64,000 bases of DNA from Mesotaenium endlicherianum. Taxonomy: Eukaryota; Streptophyta; Zygnematophyceae; Zygnematales; Mesotaeniaceae. The stretch is taken from contig WELA01002297.1 of NCBI GenBank assembly GCA_009602735.1, positions 447,637-511,636 on the forward strand, given 5' to 3'. Below the pieces are notes generated by a model, which was not told the origin of the DNA, made no database searches, and saw only the letters and a program-made list of their open reading frames with translations. Below, piece by piece: positions 1 to 10,076 of this stretch. Position numbers and translations under genes: made by a program. Numbering within the stretch: the first letter of the stretch is position 1; each line of letters opens with the position of its first letter.

Positions 1-97
1 GGGATAGCATGCATACCTCGGAACCACTTGACCTGCATCAATTGTTTTCGAGGGCTATCTCAAAGATCTGTTTTTCCTAGATCTCCAGGGTACTGGC

Positions 98-1501
98 TTG
101 AACGGTGTAGCCGTAACGATGAACAGTATGGACAAAAGGAAAGACCACTCAAACTATTCATTTGAGGATGGTTTGAGGTGGCACAATGGGCGCATTGCTG
201 TCCCAGAAGGCCGAGTAAGACATGTGCTACTACGAGAAGCGCATGACTCTCCTTACTGTGGTCACCATGGAATTACCAAAACCACACACGCTTTGTGCAG
301 AGGGTACATTTGGCCGTCCCTTAAGGTTGATGTCGGCGAGTACACTGTCAACTGCGCAACATGTCAGAGGAGTAAGCTGAGCAATTCATTGCCCGCTGAG
401 AAGTTGCAGCTATTGGAAGTTGCGGGTGTGCCTTGGAAATGCATAAGCCTCGACTTTGTCGTGGAACTGCCTACTACTGATAGAGGACACAATGGGGTGT
501 TAACGATCATGGATCGTTTCACTAAGATCGTGCACTTTGTGGCCACTGAACCATCACTTGATGCAGTCGAGACAGCGCGTCTTTTTGTGGACCATGTGTT
601 CAAGTTGCATGGTATGCCAAAAGAGATCGTATGCGATCGTGATAGTAGATTTACGAGTCACTTCTGGCAAGAAGTTTGCTCGCAGTTCAGCAAAAACCTT
701 AAGATGTCAACAAGCTTCCATCCTCAGATCGGTGGTCAGACCGAACGCTTGAATCGCGTTTTGCAACAATTTCTTAGGCATTATGTGAATCCTCGCCAAG
801 ACAACTGGGACACCCTCCTTTCAGTTGCAGAGTTTGCAGTAAATAATGCTTATTCGAAAAGTGTTAAGAAAACTCCATTTTTCCTTAACTATAGAAGACA
901 TCCGCACACTCCACTCATGCGTATAGTTCTCGGAGAGGCGGGGATATTAACCATGAGAGTAGCAAGTGTTTGCCTCTTTGTCCACTCTCTTCAAGAGGTG
1001 CACAAACAAGCAGAGTTGGCTCTAGCCGCCGCTCGAGATCGACATAAACAATTTGCTGATACACACAGGATTGAGTTGAATTTTCAAGTTGGCAATTAAG
1101 TACATTTGCAAACAACAAACCTGCAACTCAAGCACCCAGGAAAGCGAAAGCTTCTGCCTCGTTCGGTAGGCCCTTTTATCGTGGCTGCAGAGGTTGGACC
1201 TGTTGCATACCGACTGGATGTGCCTAAATCCATGGGGCGAACGCATCTTGTGTTCTATGTCAGTTTACTTAAGCTATTTCACTCTGATGGCCGCTATCAG
1301 CCACAGGCACCGAAATTGGAACTCGCCGATGATGATAAAGCCTGGGATGCAGAGGAAGTCTTAGGACACCGCTATACCCGTCATAAGCCTCCACGAGTGG
1401 AGCTCTTGATCAAGTGGCTTAAATACAATTTCAGTTGGAATTTGTACGAACCTCAGAACAAATTAATTATGGAAAGTTACTCTGCATCCAGGCGGATTTG
1501 A
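98..1501 (+). pseudogene. Ty3/gypsy integrase and chromodomain (3' part of pol, family A)
   Basis: This frame encodes the integrase that would insert retrotransposon cDNA, with a C-terminal chromodomain that would target chromatin. A His-His-Cys-Cys zinc finger lies at about 230-370 (CATCQRSK ends it). The catalytic core follows, with Asp in LDFVVELP, Asp in VCDRDSRF and Glu in GQTERLNR, so the DDE triad is present. One in-frame TAA at 1097-1099 separates the core from the GPF-type region (RKLLPRSVGPF). The chromodomain at about 1340-1480 is diverged and the frame ends in TGA. At the TAA position related proteins often carry Gln or Glu after VGD. The frame is open upstream of 98, so the start lies in RNase H sequence mostly outside the window. 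It differs from families B, C and D in sequence. Confidence 0.85.
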
Positions 1502-2059
1502 ACCCGTGAGTCCTCGTTTGAAACGTTCACACCTAAACGATTGGCAAAGTAATTTTTACAAACTACGTGGTCATGACGAAACGACGTGTACGCGACTATT
1601 CGCGACTACGCGACCGGTCACGTCTATTCAAGGAAACTCATAGAAGTGACTACAAGCAATCACGTCTATTCAAAGAGTCGAATAGATGTGACTACGCCAA
1701 TTCGACGCGAAATGATTTGACGCGATTTGTCGAAAGTCTCAAAATTTCCACACGGCGTGATTTTGTGCATTCGGTCAAAATGGTCACATCCATTTGACCG
1801 TTTTCATTGACATGACCAGTGCCCTAGGTGGTGACTCAAAGCACTTGATGCCTCACATTATGTGAGTATAAATACCCACAAGAGTCATTGTGAATGCAAC
1901 TCTCACAAGCACAAGCACTACTTTTTCTCTCTCCCATTCTTTCTCAAAAGTTAGACAAGTATACCAAGTAGAGATATTTTCCTATCGCCGTTATTAAAGT
2001 TTTCTTGAATACCAAGCAAAAGATTCTCAAAACAAGACCGTTTTAGTCGAAAACGTTGC
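1502..2059. other. Non-coding stretch, possibly LTR sequence of family A
   Basis: No gene is visible. It lies just after the family-A pol frame and contains a TATA-like tataaata at about 1870 followed by a pyrimidine-rich stretch, as expected for the promoter part of an LTR. At 1600-1700 the motif cacgtctattcaa is repeated. I cannot find a matching 5' copy in the window, so calling it the 3' LTR of the upstream element is only an inference. Confidence 0.3.
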
Positions 2060-2156
2060 ATTGGAAGCCGGAGGCCAACTTGACTCATTGTAAAAGTAAG
2101 TTGAGACGTTATCCGCAAAATGCGTCCAGGACGTTGCATCTTGAGGAGGGAGATGA
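2060..2156 (+). pseudogene. Truncated chromodomain tail of a family-C chromovirus
   Basis: About 97 bp match the end of family-C pol seen intact at 49800-49894: Trp-Glu-Pro of the chromodomain, then EANLTHCKSKLRR-like and HLEEGDDV-like residues. The last bases, GAGGAGGGAGATGA, are the polypurine tract that abuts the 3' LTR. Everything upstream of this tail is missing, so the element was cut about 100 bp before its LTR. Confidence 0.75.
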
Positions 2157-2836
2157 TGTAAGGTCATATAATTTTAGAAAGTATTTTTGTGGTCGTTCTG
2201 ATATAAAACTCGTCAAATTTGGATAAGTATTGAGAAAATAATGTATAATGAAGTTTTAATAGTTTTAGGGGTTGGTCGACGACTGTCCTTAATTTGCGGT
2301 GTGCGTGACAGCGTCGAGCAATCTCGGCTGTTAGAGTGAATTCGAACCTTCACGTAATTTTGGTTGACGCGGAGTGCTGACCAGGTCGATTTACCTAGAA
2401 GTTTCGGATAAGCCTAGCGCGTCCAAGTTAGTACATTCTAGATATTTTGATGCATGCATGTGGACGTCAAATCGGCCTGATACCTCGGATGAGGTTGATC
2501 TGGCCTACTCAAAAATATTATGAAAGGGACAATTTGACGCGCACTCAGCAATTTCGTTGCTAAGCGGCCCTCCCTTTATGGGGCGAGCGGTCGTCGTAGA
2601 AAACTATAAGTAGGCATAACTTCTTTGCATCAATTTTCACTTGTGTAAATTTCTACGCGTTTATCACAACAAGGCCTTTCATCCTATTTTACTTTTGAGC
2701 ACTTTCTTGCTACTTAATGATGAGTTATTTTCCAAGGTTTTCTTAGGAATATGCCGTTGCACTCTAGAGTAAAATTGCAACTAGTTTGGTTCTTTGCGAG
2801 TCACTACGTTTCCACTAGGGCACTCCGCCCCTTTCA
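2157..2836 (+). repeat. Family-C LTR (3' LTR of a truncated element)
   Basis: The repeat starts TGTAAGGTCAT and ends GCCCCTTTCA, so it has TG...CA ends. It shares many blocks with the LTRs at 7549-8299 and 46404-47137, including gtcgacgactgtcc, cgtaattttgg and gatgcatgcatgtgga. It directly follows the polypurine tract and pol tail, which makes it a 3' LTR. It contains a TATA-like tataagtag near 2605. Confidence 0.85.
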
Positions 2837-4560
2837 TGCGCCCCCCACAATAAACACCTGAATTTTTCGATTCCTCTGGCCAAAATTGGAGCTATGATGA
2901 AGATCGACTATTGTAAAAATCTCATCCTGATTCTGTTTTTTACTCTATATCATTAAAAAGATATTTCATACATCAACCTCCACGCCGTCAATTTTGTCGT
3001 CTTAATAATCTACCTTAAAACCTAACGTGCTTGTTCACAAGAATTTGCTTGTGGTCAACTTTGGAATGGTGTGTGGTTGAGGCGCGAAGCCGTCTTCTTG
3101 GTTCCATCAAATTTTCTACTAACTACATTGAAAAGACCCATAATCAACATCTACATTAAGACGATCGCATCACAACGACACACTCTCGAGCTTATACGTC
3201 AGTATCTGCCGATACAAACGCATACTCACTTGCGTGGCATGCGGGAAGGCCCAAAAAGATGGATTTGTTGTCCTTGATTGTGAATGGCATTCAAGTTGTG
3301 ATGTAGTATTTACCTTAATCTTAAAATGGAGAGGAATAATCCATATTTAAACACTGTCGTAAAGACGCACGAGGGACATGTTCTTGTGATAACGCCCAAA
3401 AGGTGCGGTGAATCTTGTGAGTGATATATACGTGGCTACATGTGTCGTCAAAATGCTTTCAGCCGGTTCGTGAAGAAATCTTTGCCTGTACAAAACTTTA
3501 CAGAATCTGTGAGCTGCTGGCCTGCTCCGTTCAGCTTTGTCAGATCAAAATGACTCCTAAATGTATTCCTACGAGAGTCGATTCCGAACACGTGAGTTTG
3601 TGTTTAGGTTGCGAGAGATTTGGTTCTTAGAAGCGACTAACAAATCACGTCAACTCTTGGGAGATCAAGTCCTTGACGCCCAAGTCAATCGAAAGATTTT
3701 AGAGTGTAACCTCCACTTTATGAGACGCTGGACATGATTGAACCCAATCAAACCTTTTGCACTCCTTGCTTCACCCTATAAATTGCACTCAATTGCACGA
3801 AGAATAAGTTTTTTGCCTGTAATTGCGCGACGTCAAAGACAATTGTGTTGCAGCAAATTAGGCCGGTTGCAGTGCGTTGCCCCTGTTCGCGCCTGAGAGG
3901 CCAAGAACCACAAATCGGTGCTTGATACTCATGCTCAAGGAGAAACCAAAACTTTGTGAGGTGGCGACGACTTGCCCTTCACAAAGCAACTCCAAACAAC
4001 CACATTGCCGAGTGACAAGTGAAACGTCAAATCGCGTTGATGGCGTTCGTCAGCATTGGACATATTAAAAATTGCATTAGAGAGAGGTACAACCACCGCT
4101 GCCACTCACAGAGAGCACACGTAAAAGAAAAAAGGAGGACACAACTCGCTTCGATCGGCAGCACGCCCTCTTTTGCTCTCCCACCTTCTCCTCTGCACTC
4201 CTTGTCCTTGCTCACCCAGTCAAGCCTTGGCACGTACTCAATTTTGCCCAATTGCATCCCCCAGACCTCCTAACTTTGTTTTTAAGTTCCTATTTTCAAA
4301 AAAATGCACACTCTTTGTCAGAGCGCTCACCTTCGCAACCTTGTCAACACGCCTACTGAACAACTCTGGAGGCAAATTGAAGCAAAGCCGTGCCACGATC
4401 GGCCATGGCCACTCACTTTTGTCATGCCGAGTTCATGTTTGACAAGAAGTGAGGTAAGGCCATGGTGTTGGCCTAGTTAAAGCAAGTCAAACCCTCTCGC
4501 CCATTTGACATTCCTTGCTTTGCCATGTAAGTCGCATTCAATTGCAGAACACATAGCTGG
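2837..4560. other. Intergenic repeat-derived DNA, no gene recognised
   Basis: No convincing coding region is seen; the short frames lack motifs. The stretch at about 3740-3930 resembles the sequence that flanks the TRIM element at 4480-4560 and 5035-5160. It therefore looks like a second copy of the same repeat without the TRIM. Confidence 0.4.
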
Positions 4561-5034
4561 TGTAATATTCCGCCGCGTGGCTCGATGCGGCACGTGCGAC
4601 ACGTCGCGGATGCGACCAAAAGTGTTGCTTTGAATCGTATAAGTATAATTGGCGCGCGATCAAAGTACCTCAAATTACCTTTTTGTTTGTATCGCTACAT
4701 TGGTATTGGAGCGCAAACGTATGCAATCGTGTCCAGGAGACAAGGGTTCAAATCCCGTGGGGTGCAAAACTCGTCGATGGTACAATTGTACGGCGATCTT
4801 TGGATTGTACAAAGAAAGGACACTATCCCAAAACAACGTCCCTCGCGTCGCCGAGGCCAAAATGCTTGGGACGTGCACATTAGTAGGTGCGAGGAGTGTA
4901 ACGATCCGCCTCGTGGCCGGATGCGACGCATGCGACACGTCGCGGATGCAACCGGAGCTGTCAGTTTGAATTGTATAAGTGCAATTGGCGCCCATCAAAG
5001 AACCTCAAGTTACCTTTTTGTTTGTGTTGCTACA
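4561..5034 (+). mobile_element. TRIM (terminal-repeat retrotransposon in miniature)
   Basis: This is a complete 474-bp non-coding retroelement. Two direct repeats, 4561-4699 and 4897-5034 (139 and 138 bp, roughly four fifths identical), both start TGTAA and end GCTACA. A primer-binding site TGGTATTGGAGC lies at 4701-4712, one base after the left repeat. A purine-rich ggtgcgaggag lies just before the right repeat. The flanks are gctgg (4556-4560) and gctgc (5035-5039), a near-perfect 5-bp target duplication. The internal part is only about 197 bp with no gag or pol, so movement would depend on proteins from another element. Frames across this segment are therefore not genes. Confidence 0.85.
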
Positions 5035-5159
5035 GCTGCAATTACATTTCAGCATTCAGTAACGAGAAGTCGTATACGATCACGCTACAGCAAATTAGGA
5101 AAATTATATTGCATCGTCCCCGTTTGCACCTAAGGGGGCCCAAGACCACAAGCCACTGT

Positions 5160-6455
5160 AGGCTACTGGATCAATATTGAGGGGACCGACAATTTCCCCC
5201 CACAAAGTCGCCCTAAACGATCGTAATAAATGAGTCGTCGAAACAGCGCGACCAGTTTTGACACAACAACTTTCTCCCCTTCCACCCCTTTCCACCACCC
5301 CTCATGCCTCTCCTTCCGACCCTCTTCTCCCTCTTGCGCTCTTAACGAGCATGTGGCCATGGCTACCCCATAGCTCCTGCTCTAACCCTCCTTGCCCTAC
5401 AAAACCAACTAATGACCGAGAGCGCCCTCTCCTATGCCCCCGTCACGAGCTACCTTGCGTCCAAGGGAGGTGAAAAAAAGCCCCAAGAGCGCACTTCCTT
5501 AGCAAAGAGATCCGCGAGACAAAGACCTGAGTCATCGAAAAGGTATGTTCTACGACGCTTGACAACTTGCGGGGCGCAAGAGACAAGCGTAGTCCAAAGT
5601 AAACGCCTTTGTGTCGATCCACGTCGGACGCGTAACATTTGGTACGGATACGTGATGCAAATTCAACCAAACATGCAGACCAGAGCTCTCCCAAGCAAAC
5701 AACCCTATTGATTTTTCCCTCATAACCTTTACGTGAGGTACGCCTTGCTGAAACCAACAAAATATTGCACATATGCGATCAAGATAGGATACCGACAACA
5801 TTTTCCCAACAAACTCATTTCAAACAATTGCGATGAACGAGTCGTCGTAACAGTACGACTAATACCGACGCTTGCTGATGATGCAACGATTTATTCCTCC
5901 TTGTCCACAATCTCTCATGACCTCGCATCATAGCTACCCTTCACACCCCTTCCCACCCACTCTCTTTCACGGCCTCTTAACAAGCATAGCCGCTTGCCAC
6001 AGCAAGCGGCTGCATGGCTGCCCACTAGCATACGCTCCCAACCCTATGACCGCATAAACTCATCCAACAACTGAGAGCATCCTCTCCCCGCCCTTGACAC
6101 CACCTACCTCGCAGCCCACTTGAGGTGAAGCCTTGCCATTGCCGCTCACAAAGCACCCAAAAGGTGCACTTAGCAAAGAGGATCCGCAAGGAAGAGACCT
6201 AATTTGTGGAGAGGGTAAATTTTATGGCGGTCGCCAAAGTGCGGGCTGCAAAAAACAAGCATAGTCAATATCGATCGCTTTTGCGGCGATCGAGGTCGGA
6301 CGCGTACATATATTTGTTTGGCCTACGAAAATAAAAATTGACATATAGAGGGACCAAAGCTTGAACAAACGATGCTTATTGATTTGTTCCTCACAAGTGT
6401 TATGTAAGGGACGCCTTACTGAAGCCTAAAATTGATACATACTGCATTTGTGCGT
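5160..6455. repeat. Two diverged tandem units of about 0.6 kb
   Basis: Unit one (about 5160-5770) and unit two (about 5771-6455) share an ordered series of blocks: cgacaa.tttccc, gagtcgtcg.aacag, a pyrimidine-rich stretch, ctcttaac.agcat, ttagcaaagag.atccgc, gtcggacgcgtac and ggacgcctt.ctgaa. The order and spacing are kept, while the sequence has drifted with small indels. No coding potential is evident. Confidence 0.65.
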
Positions 6456-7548
6456 TCACGGGGCTCACAAGCATAACAAAGGTGAACAAAGATGCGCTGA
6501 TGCAAAACTTACTAATGGGAAAACAACCGACAACTCTGGCGTATTTACAAACCGAATTGGCAAGAGAGTGAATTTATCTACGGGCGGCGGGCGGCTACAA
6601 TTATCTCCTCAAAAGGTCGCTTCGCACAAAAACAATAAGTGAAGAGTTGAAACAATTTGACTACTTGTCGACACTCATCGTCAAAGGAGCGACTTTTTCC
6701 CTCATTTTCATCAATAGTAGGGACAGCGACGGCGACCAAGGAGAAGGCCATGACTTTGAGATACAGCGACACTCCAGCCGGCGACACCTTTGTCCCGCTA
6801 GCGCTGGAGATTTCTTGGTCATTAGGCACGGCGTTCCACAGCTTCCTTAACCTTTGCGCTGAGCGCACTGTCTCTCACAATTTCAGCGTCTCTAGTGACG
6901 ATATCGGTTAGAGAGACTTGGTCAACGAGAGTACCTCCAGCTAATCGGTTGTAGTCTACAGAGTGCTCAAGCTACTACCACGTACGGACGCGCAGCTAGC
7001 GCCCTATCTAGGGCTGTGTGTTGACCCCCAATCCCTCTTGTTACATTTTGCCTTAGCAATTTTTGGTCGCAATTTTCGAAGATGAGTATGAACTTTCATG
7101 TTATTTCGGAGCTTGCTCCAATTATTGATACATACCCCTTCTTATTCTTATTTTTTTAAACGAGGGTTGTTGTGCCCAACAGCGTTGGGTCCTGGGCACC
7201 TGCGTGGCTTCTCAGCACATGTGCCGTCGACCTGATTGACAAGTCGCTGGTCCTTTGTGCGTGCGAGTTGTCCATAGTTGATTGGTCGGTGCATCGCTGC
7301 ACGTGGAAAGTTAACCTGGTCAATTGACCTTCGCATGTCTGTCGGTGGCAAGCTAGCTGTGGTTGACCCATTTTTGGTCTTCCTGTATTTCCATCATTTA
7401 ATGAGGGAATTCAACGCTTAGTGTTTCCACACCGAGCTGGTTCTCTGTCTTTCCTGTTTCAGTATTTAATAAACTTTTAAAAAGTTTCTTATATTCCAAT
7501 TTTCCTGACAAGTAAGACAGAAGCGTCTTACTTCCAAATAGGCTTTTG
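6456..7548. other. Unassigned stretch
   Basis: No gene is recognised. A short frame at 6657-6911 contains FVPLALEISWSLGTAF, which vaguely resembles residues seen in reverse-transcriptase-associated proteins, but nothing around it supports a gene. Confidence 0.3.
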
Positions 7549-8299
7549 TGTAAGGTCATAGGTTTATATAGTGCATTTTTAATTTACTTGAAAGTATGTT
7601 TTATCTGCATAGAAATGTAGAGTGCATTTTTGTGGTCATGTTGATATAAAGTTCATCAAATTTAGTTTAGTGTTGAGAAAGTTATGAATGTCTGAAGTTT
7701 AATTAGTTTAAAGGATGGTCGACGACTGTCCTCAATTCGCGGTGAACGCGATCGTCGGATTGACCGACAGCGTCGAGCCATTTAAGCTGTTGGAGTAAAT
7801 CCAAACCTTCACGTAATTTTGGCTGACGCGGAGTGCCAACCAGGTCAAATTATTTAGAAGTTTCGGATTAGCCTATCGCGTCTAACTTAGTATATTCTAG
7901 ATGCTTCGATGCATGCATGTGAACGGCAAATGGACACGACACGTCGGATGAGGCTGATCTGGCCTTCTCACAAATATTTTGGGAGGAACAATTTGAAAAA
8001 CACTTCAAGAAATTCCGTAGCTAACGGCCCTTCCTCCTAGGGGCGAGCGGTCGTCGTAGAAAATTATACATACGCGCAACTTCTTTGTTTCTCATCAGTT
8101 TACTTCTGTAAATATTTGCGGGTTTGTAATGACAAGGCTTTAATCCTAGTCCATTTGTGAGCACTTTCTTGCTAATCAAAATGTCGAATAATTTTCCAAG
8201 GCTTTTCTAGTAATATGCCGTTGCACTCTAGAGTATGATTACAACTAGCTTTGTTCCTCGTGAGTCGCTACGCTTCTATTTGGCCACTCTGCCCTTTCC
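7549..8299 (+). repeat. Solo LTR of family C
   Basis: A full-length family-C LTR starts TGTAAGGTCAT at 7549 and ends at 8299, where the usual final CA has become CC. It is flanked by TTTTG on both sides (7544-7548 and 8300-8304), a perfect 5-bp target duplication. No internal retroelement sequence adjoins it. This is the product expected from recombination between the two LTRs of an inserted element. Confidence 0.85.
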
Positions 8300-10076
8300 T
8301 TTTGCCCAAGTTGAGGGTTCGCACAAGTGAACAAATACGTGATTCGCAAAAATCACGTCTTAGCAAATTAACACACAACACCAAGTTCAGAGAGAATCGC
8401 CCACTAAGGCTTTTGCTTAACTTTCACAAAGTCGCAGCTTACAAAACTATGAAACCATGGCATCTATGCTGGCCTGGTTTGAGTTCTTCAATCAACACGG
8501 CGCCTTAGCAATTTACACTGCCGGTTAGGCTCATTTAGTTCTTCAATGAGAACTTTACTTGTTAATCTTGCTCTTGCTGTCAACAATTTCAGTTGAGACT
8601 TATGAGAACCTGGAAATCAACACAACACTCGCCATTTTATCTGCTCTTCGAATGCTTGTGGTTTTTGGCTCAGATCTGCGCTAGACTCCTAGCAGATTCT
8701 ATTCTGCAAGCTTTCTAGTTTCTTCTTGGGAACTCCTCAGCTCTAAGCTTTCTATGATACAACGAGACGGAAATCTTCAAACGTCGGCAGAAACGTGGCT
8801 TCTCGGCTAACCTGTGGCCTTCTCCTTTGCGCTCCTTCTTCTCCTTCACTTTTGCTCTTGCGCTCCTTTCTGCTTCTTGTCAAAATGTGAGGGCAAGAAT
8901 GAGGCAAGTCTGTGCAAGGCTGGCGCCTTACACAAGCACCACAAACGCCATTCTCTCTCAAGAATTTCAGCGCTTAGTCACCGCGCTTGGCTTGCATGTC
9001 GCTCTTGCTTTGCTCCTCGTACTGATCTACCTTAGTAATCGTCACTTAGCATGCATGCACACCTCGCAACTATCGCGCGTGACTGCTTGGCTTCTCAGCC
9101 AGCGGTCACGCCAATGTGGCCTGGGAGCTTGTGACACTCGAGGTGGACGCCTAAGTTGTGGCCGTCACTCAAGAGGTCCCAGCTGAGATGGCTCACACAT
9201 GCACAGCTTATTGGCTTCGCCAAATTAGCTGTCCAGTCCAGTCAGTGTTGCCTTACTGGGCACCTGCTGACATAGACCATTCGTTGGTCCCAGCTTAATC
9301 AGCTTTCCAGCTGACTAGTCGGTCAAACCCCACCATTGCTGAGTGTCGATTTGACCGGTCATAGTCACTCTGTCGTGTGACTTGGACTTTGACTTTAGTG
9401 TTGACTTTGTAAAAGTTAGTCTTTTGGTAGGTGAGTAAATGCTTACTTTCCGTACCTGGGCGATCGTGACTTGCGCTGCGCGTGCGGCACCTTCAGCGGA
9501 TTGCAGTCGCGAAAGGGTTGAGTTTGGTTGAGTAGGTTCCCATACTTCCTATCACATCTGGAATAAATTTCGACTTTCGTTCCCCGAACATTTGAATTTC
9601 AAAAGTAGTCTTTAAACCCCACCAATAAGTGGTTTTTTTTAGATAGATGGATTTGTTGATACTGGTTGATAAAAGGTCGGACGTTTCGTTTCTAAAAATA
9701 TGGACCTCGTTTTCGGTTTGGCCACTGCAAACTTGGCCCCTTGATTGTAAGCCAAGAAGCCGGTAAACCCATACCAAGCGCCAGCCACAGAAATTAAAGC
9801 AACCACAGCCATGTTGCTGTGGACACACGACATTGTACGGTATCGTAAAAATATCACTGGTCCGTGCATTTCGACTGCTTACTACGCGCTCCAGTGTACA
9901 TGAGCTTTCTGCCTAGCTCTACTCGCCTTCACAACGGAGCAGGAAGGTGCCACTTTTGGTTCACTTGAGAGATCATTAAGAATCACCACTAGTACTTGGT
10001 AATTCGTCCTGCTGTACTTGTAATAAGACGTGGTTGCCCAAGGTGGCATTGTAGCTAAGTGCATCCACCCTGGCTC
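8300..10076. other. Region upstream of the glycosyltransferase gene, no other gene
   Basis: No coding region is supported. A pyrimidine-rich block at about 8815-8880 resembles one near 4160-4200. The last few hundred bases should hold the promoter and 5' leader of the downstream gene, but I see no clear TATA box. Confidence 0.3.

Noticed and set aside
1487-1520. Minus-strand ggttcaaatcc resembling a tRNA T arm
   Set aside because: No anticodon arm or matching acceptor stem could be drawn.
4740-4760. A tRNA-like B-box (gggttcaaatcccg) suggesting a tRNA or SINE
   Set aside because: There is no A box or cloverleaf, and it lies in the internal part of the TR-flanked element.
4585-5133. A 182-residue open frame
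   Set aside because: It runs through both terminal repeats and the primer site of the TRIM element; it is open by chance.
6657-6911. A short frame resembling part of a reverse transcriptase-like protein
   Set aside because: Only about 15 residues look familiar and no neighbouring domain supports it.
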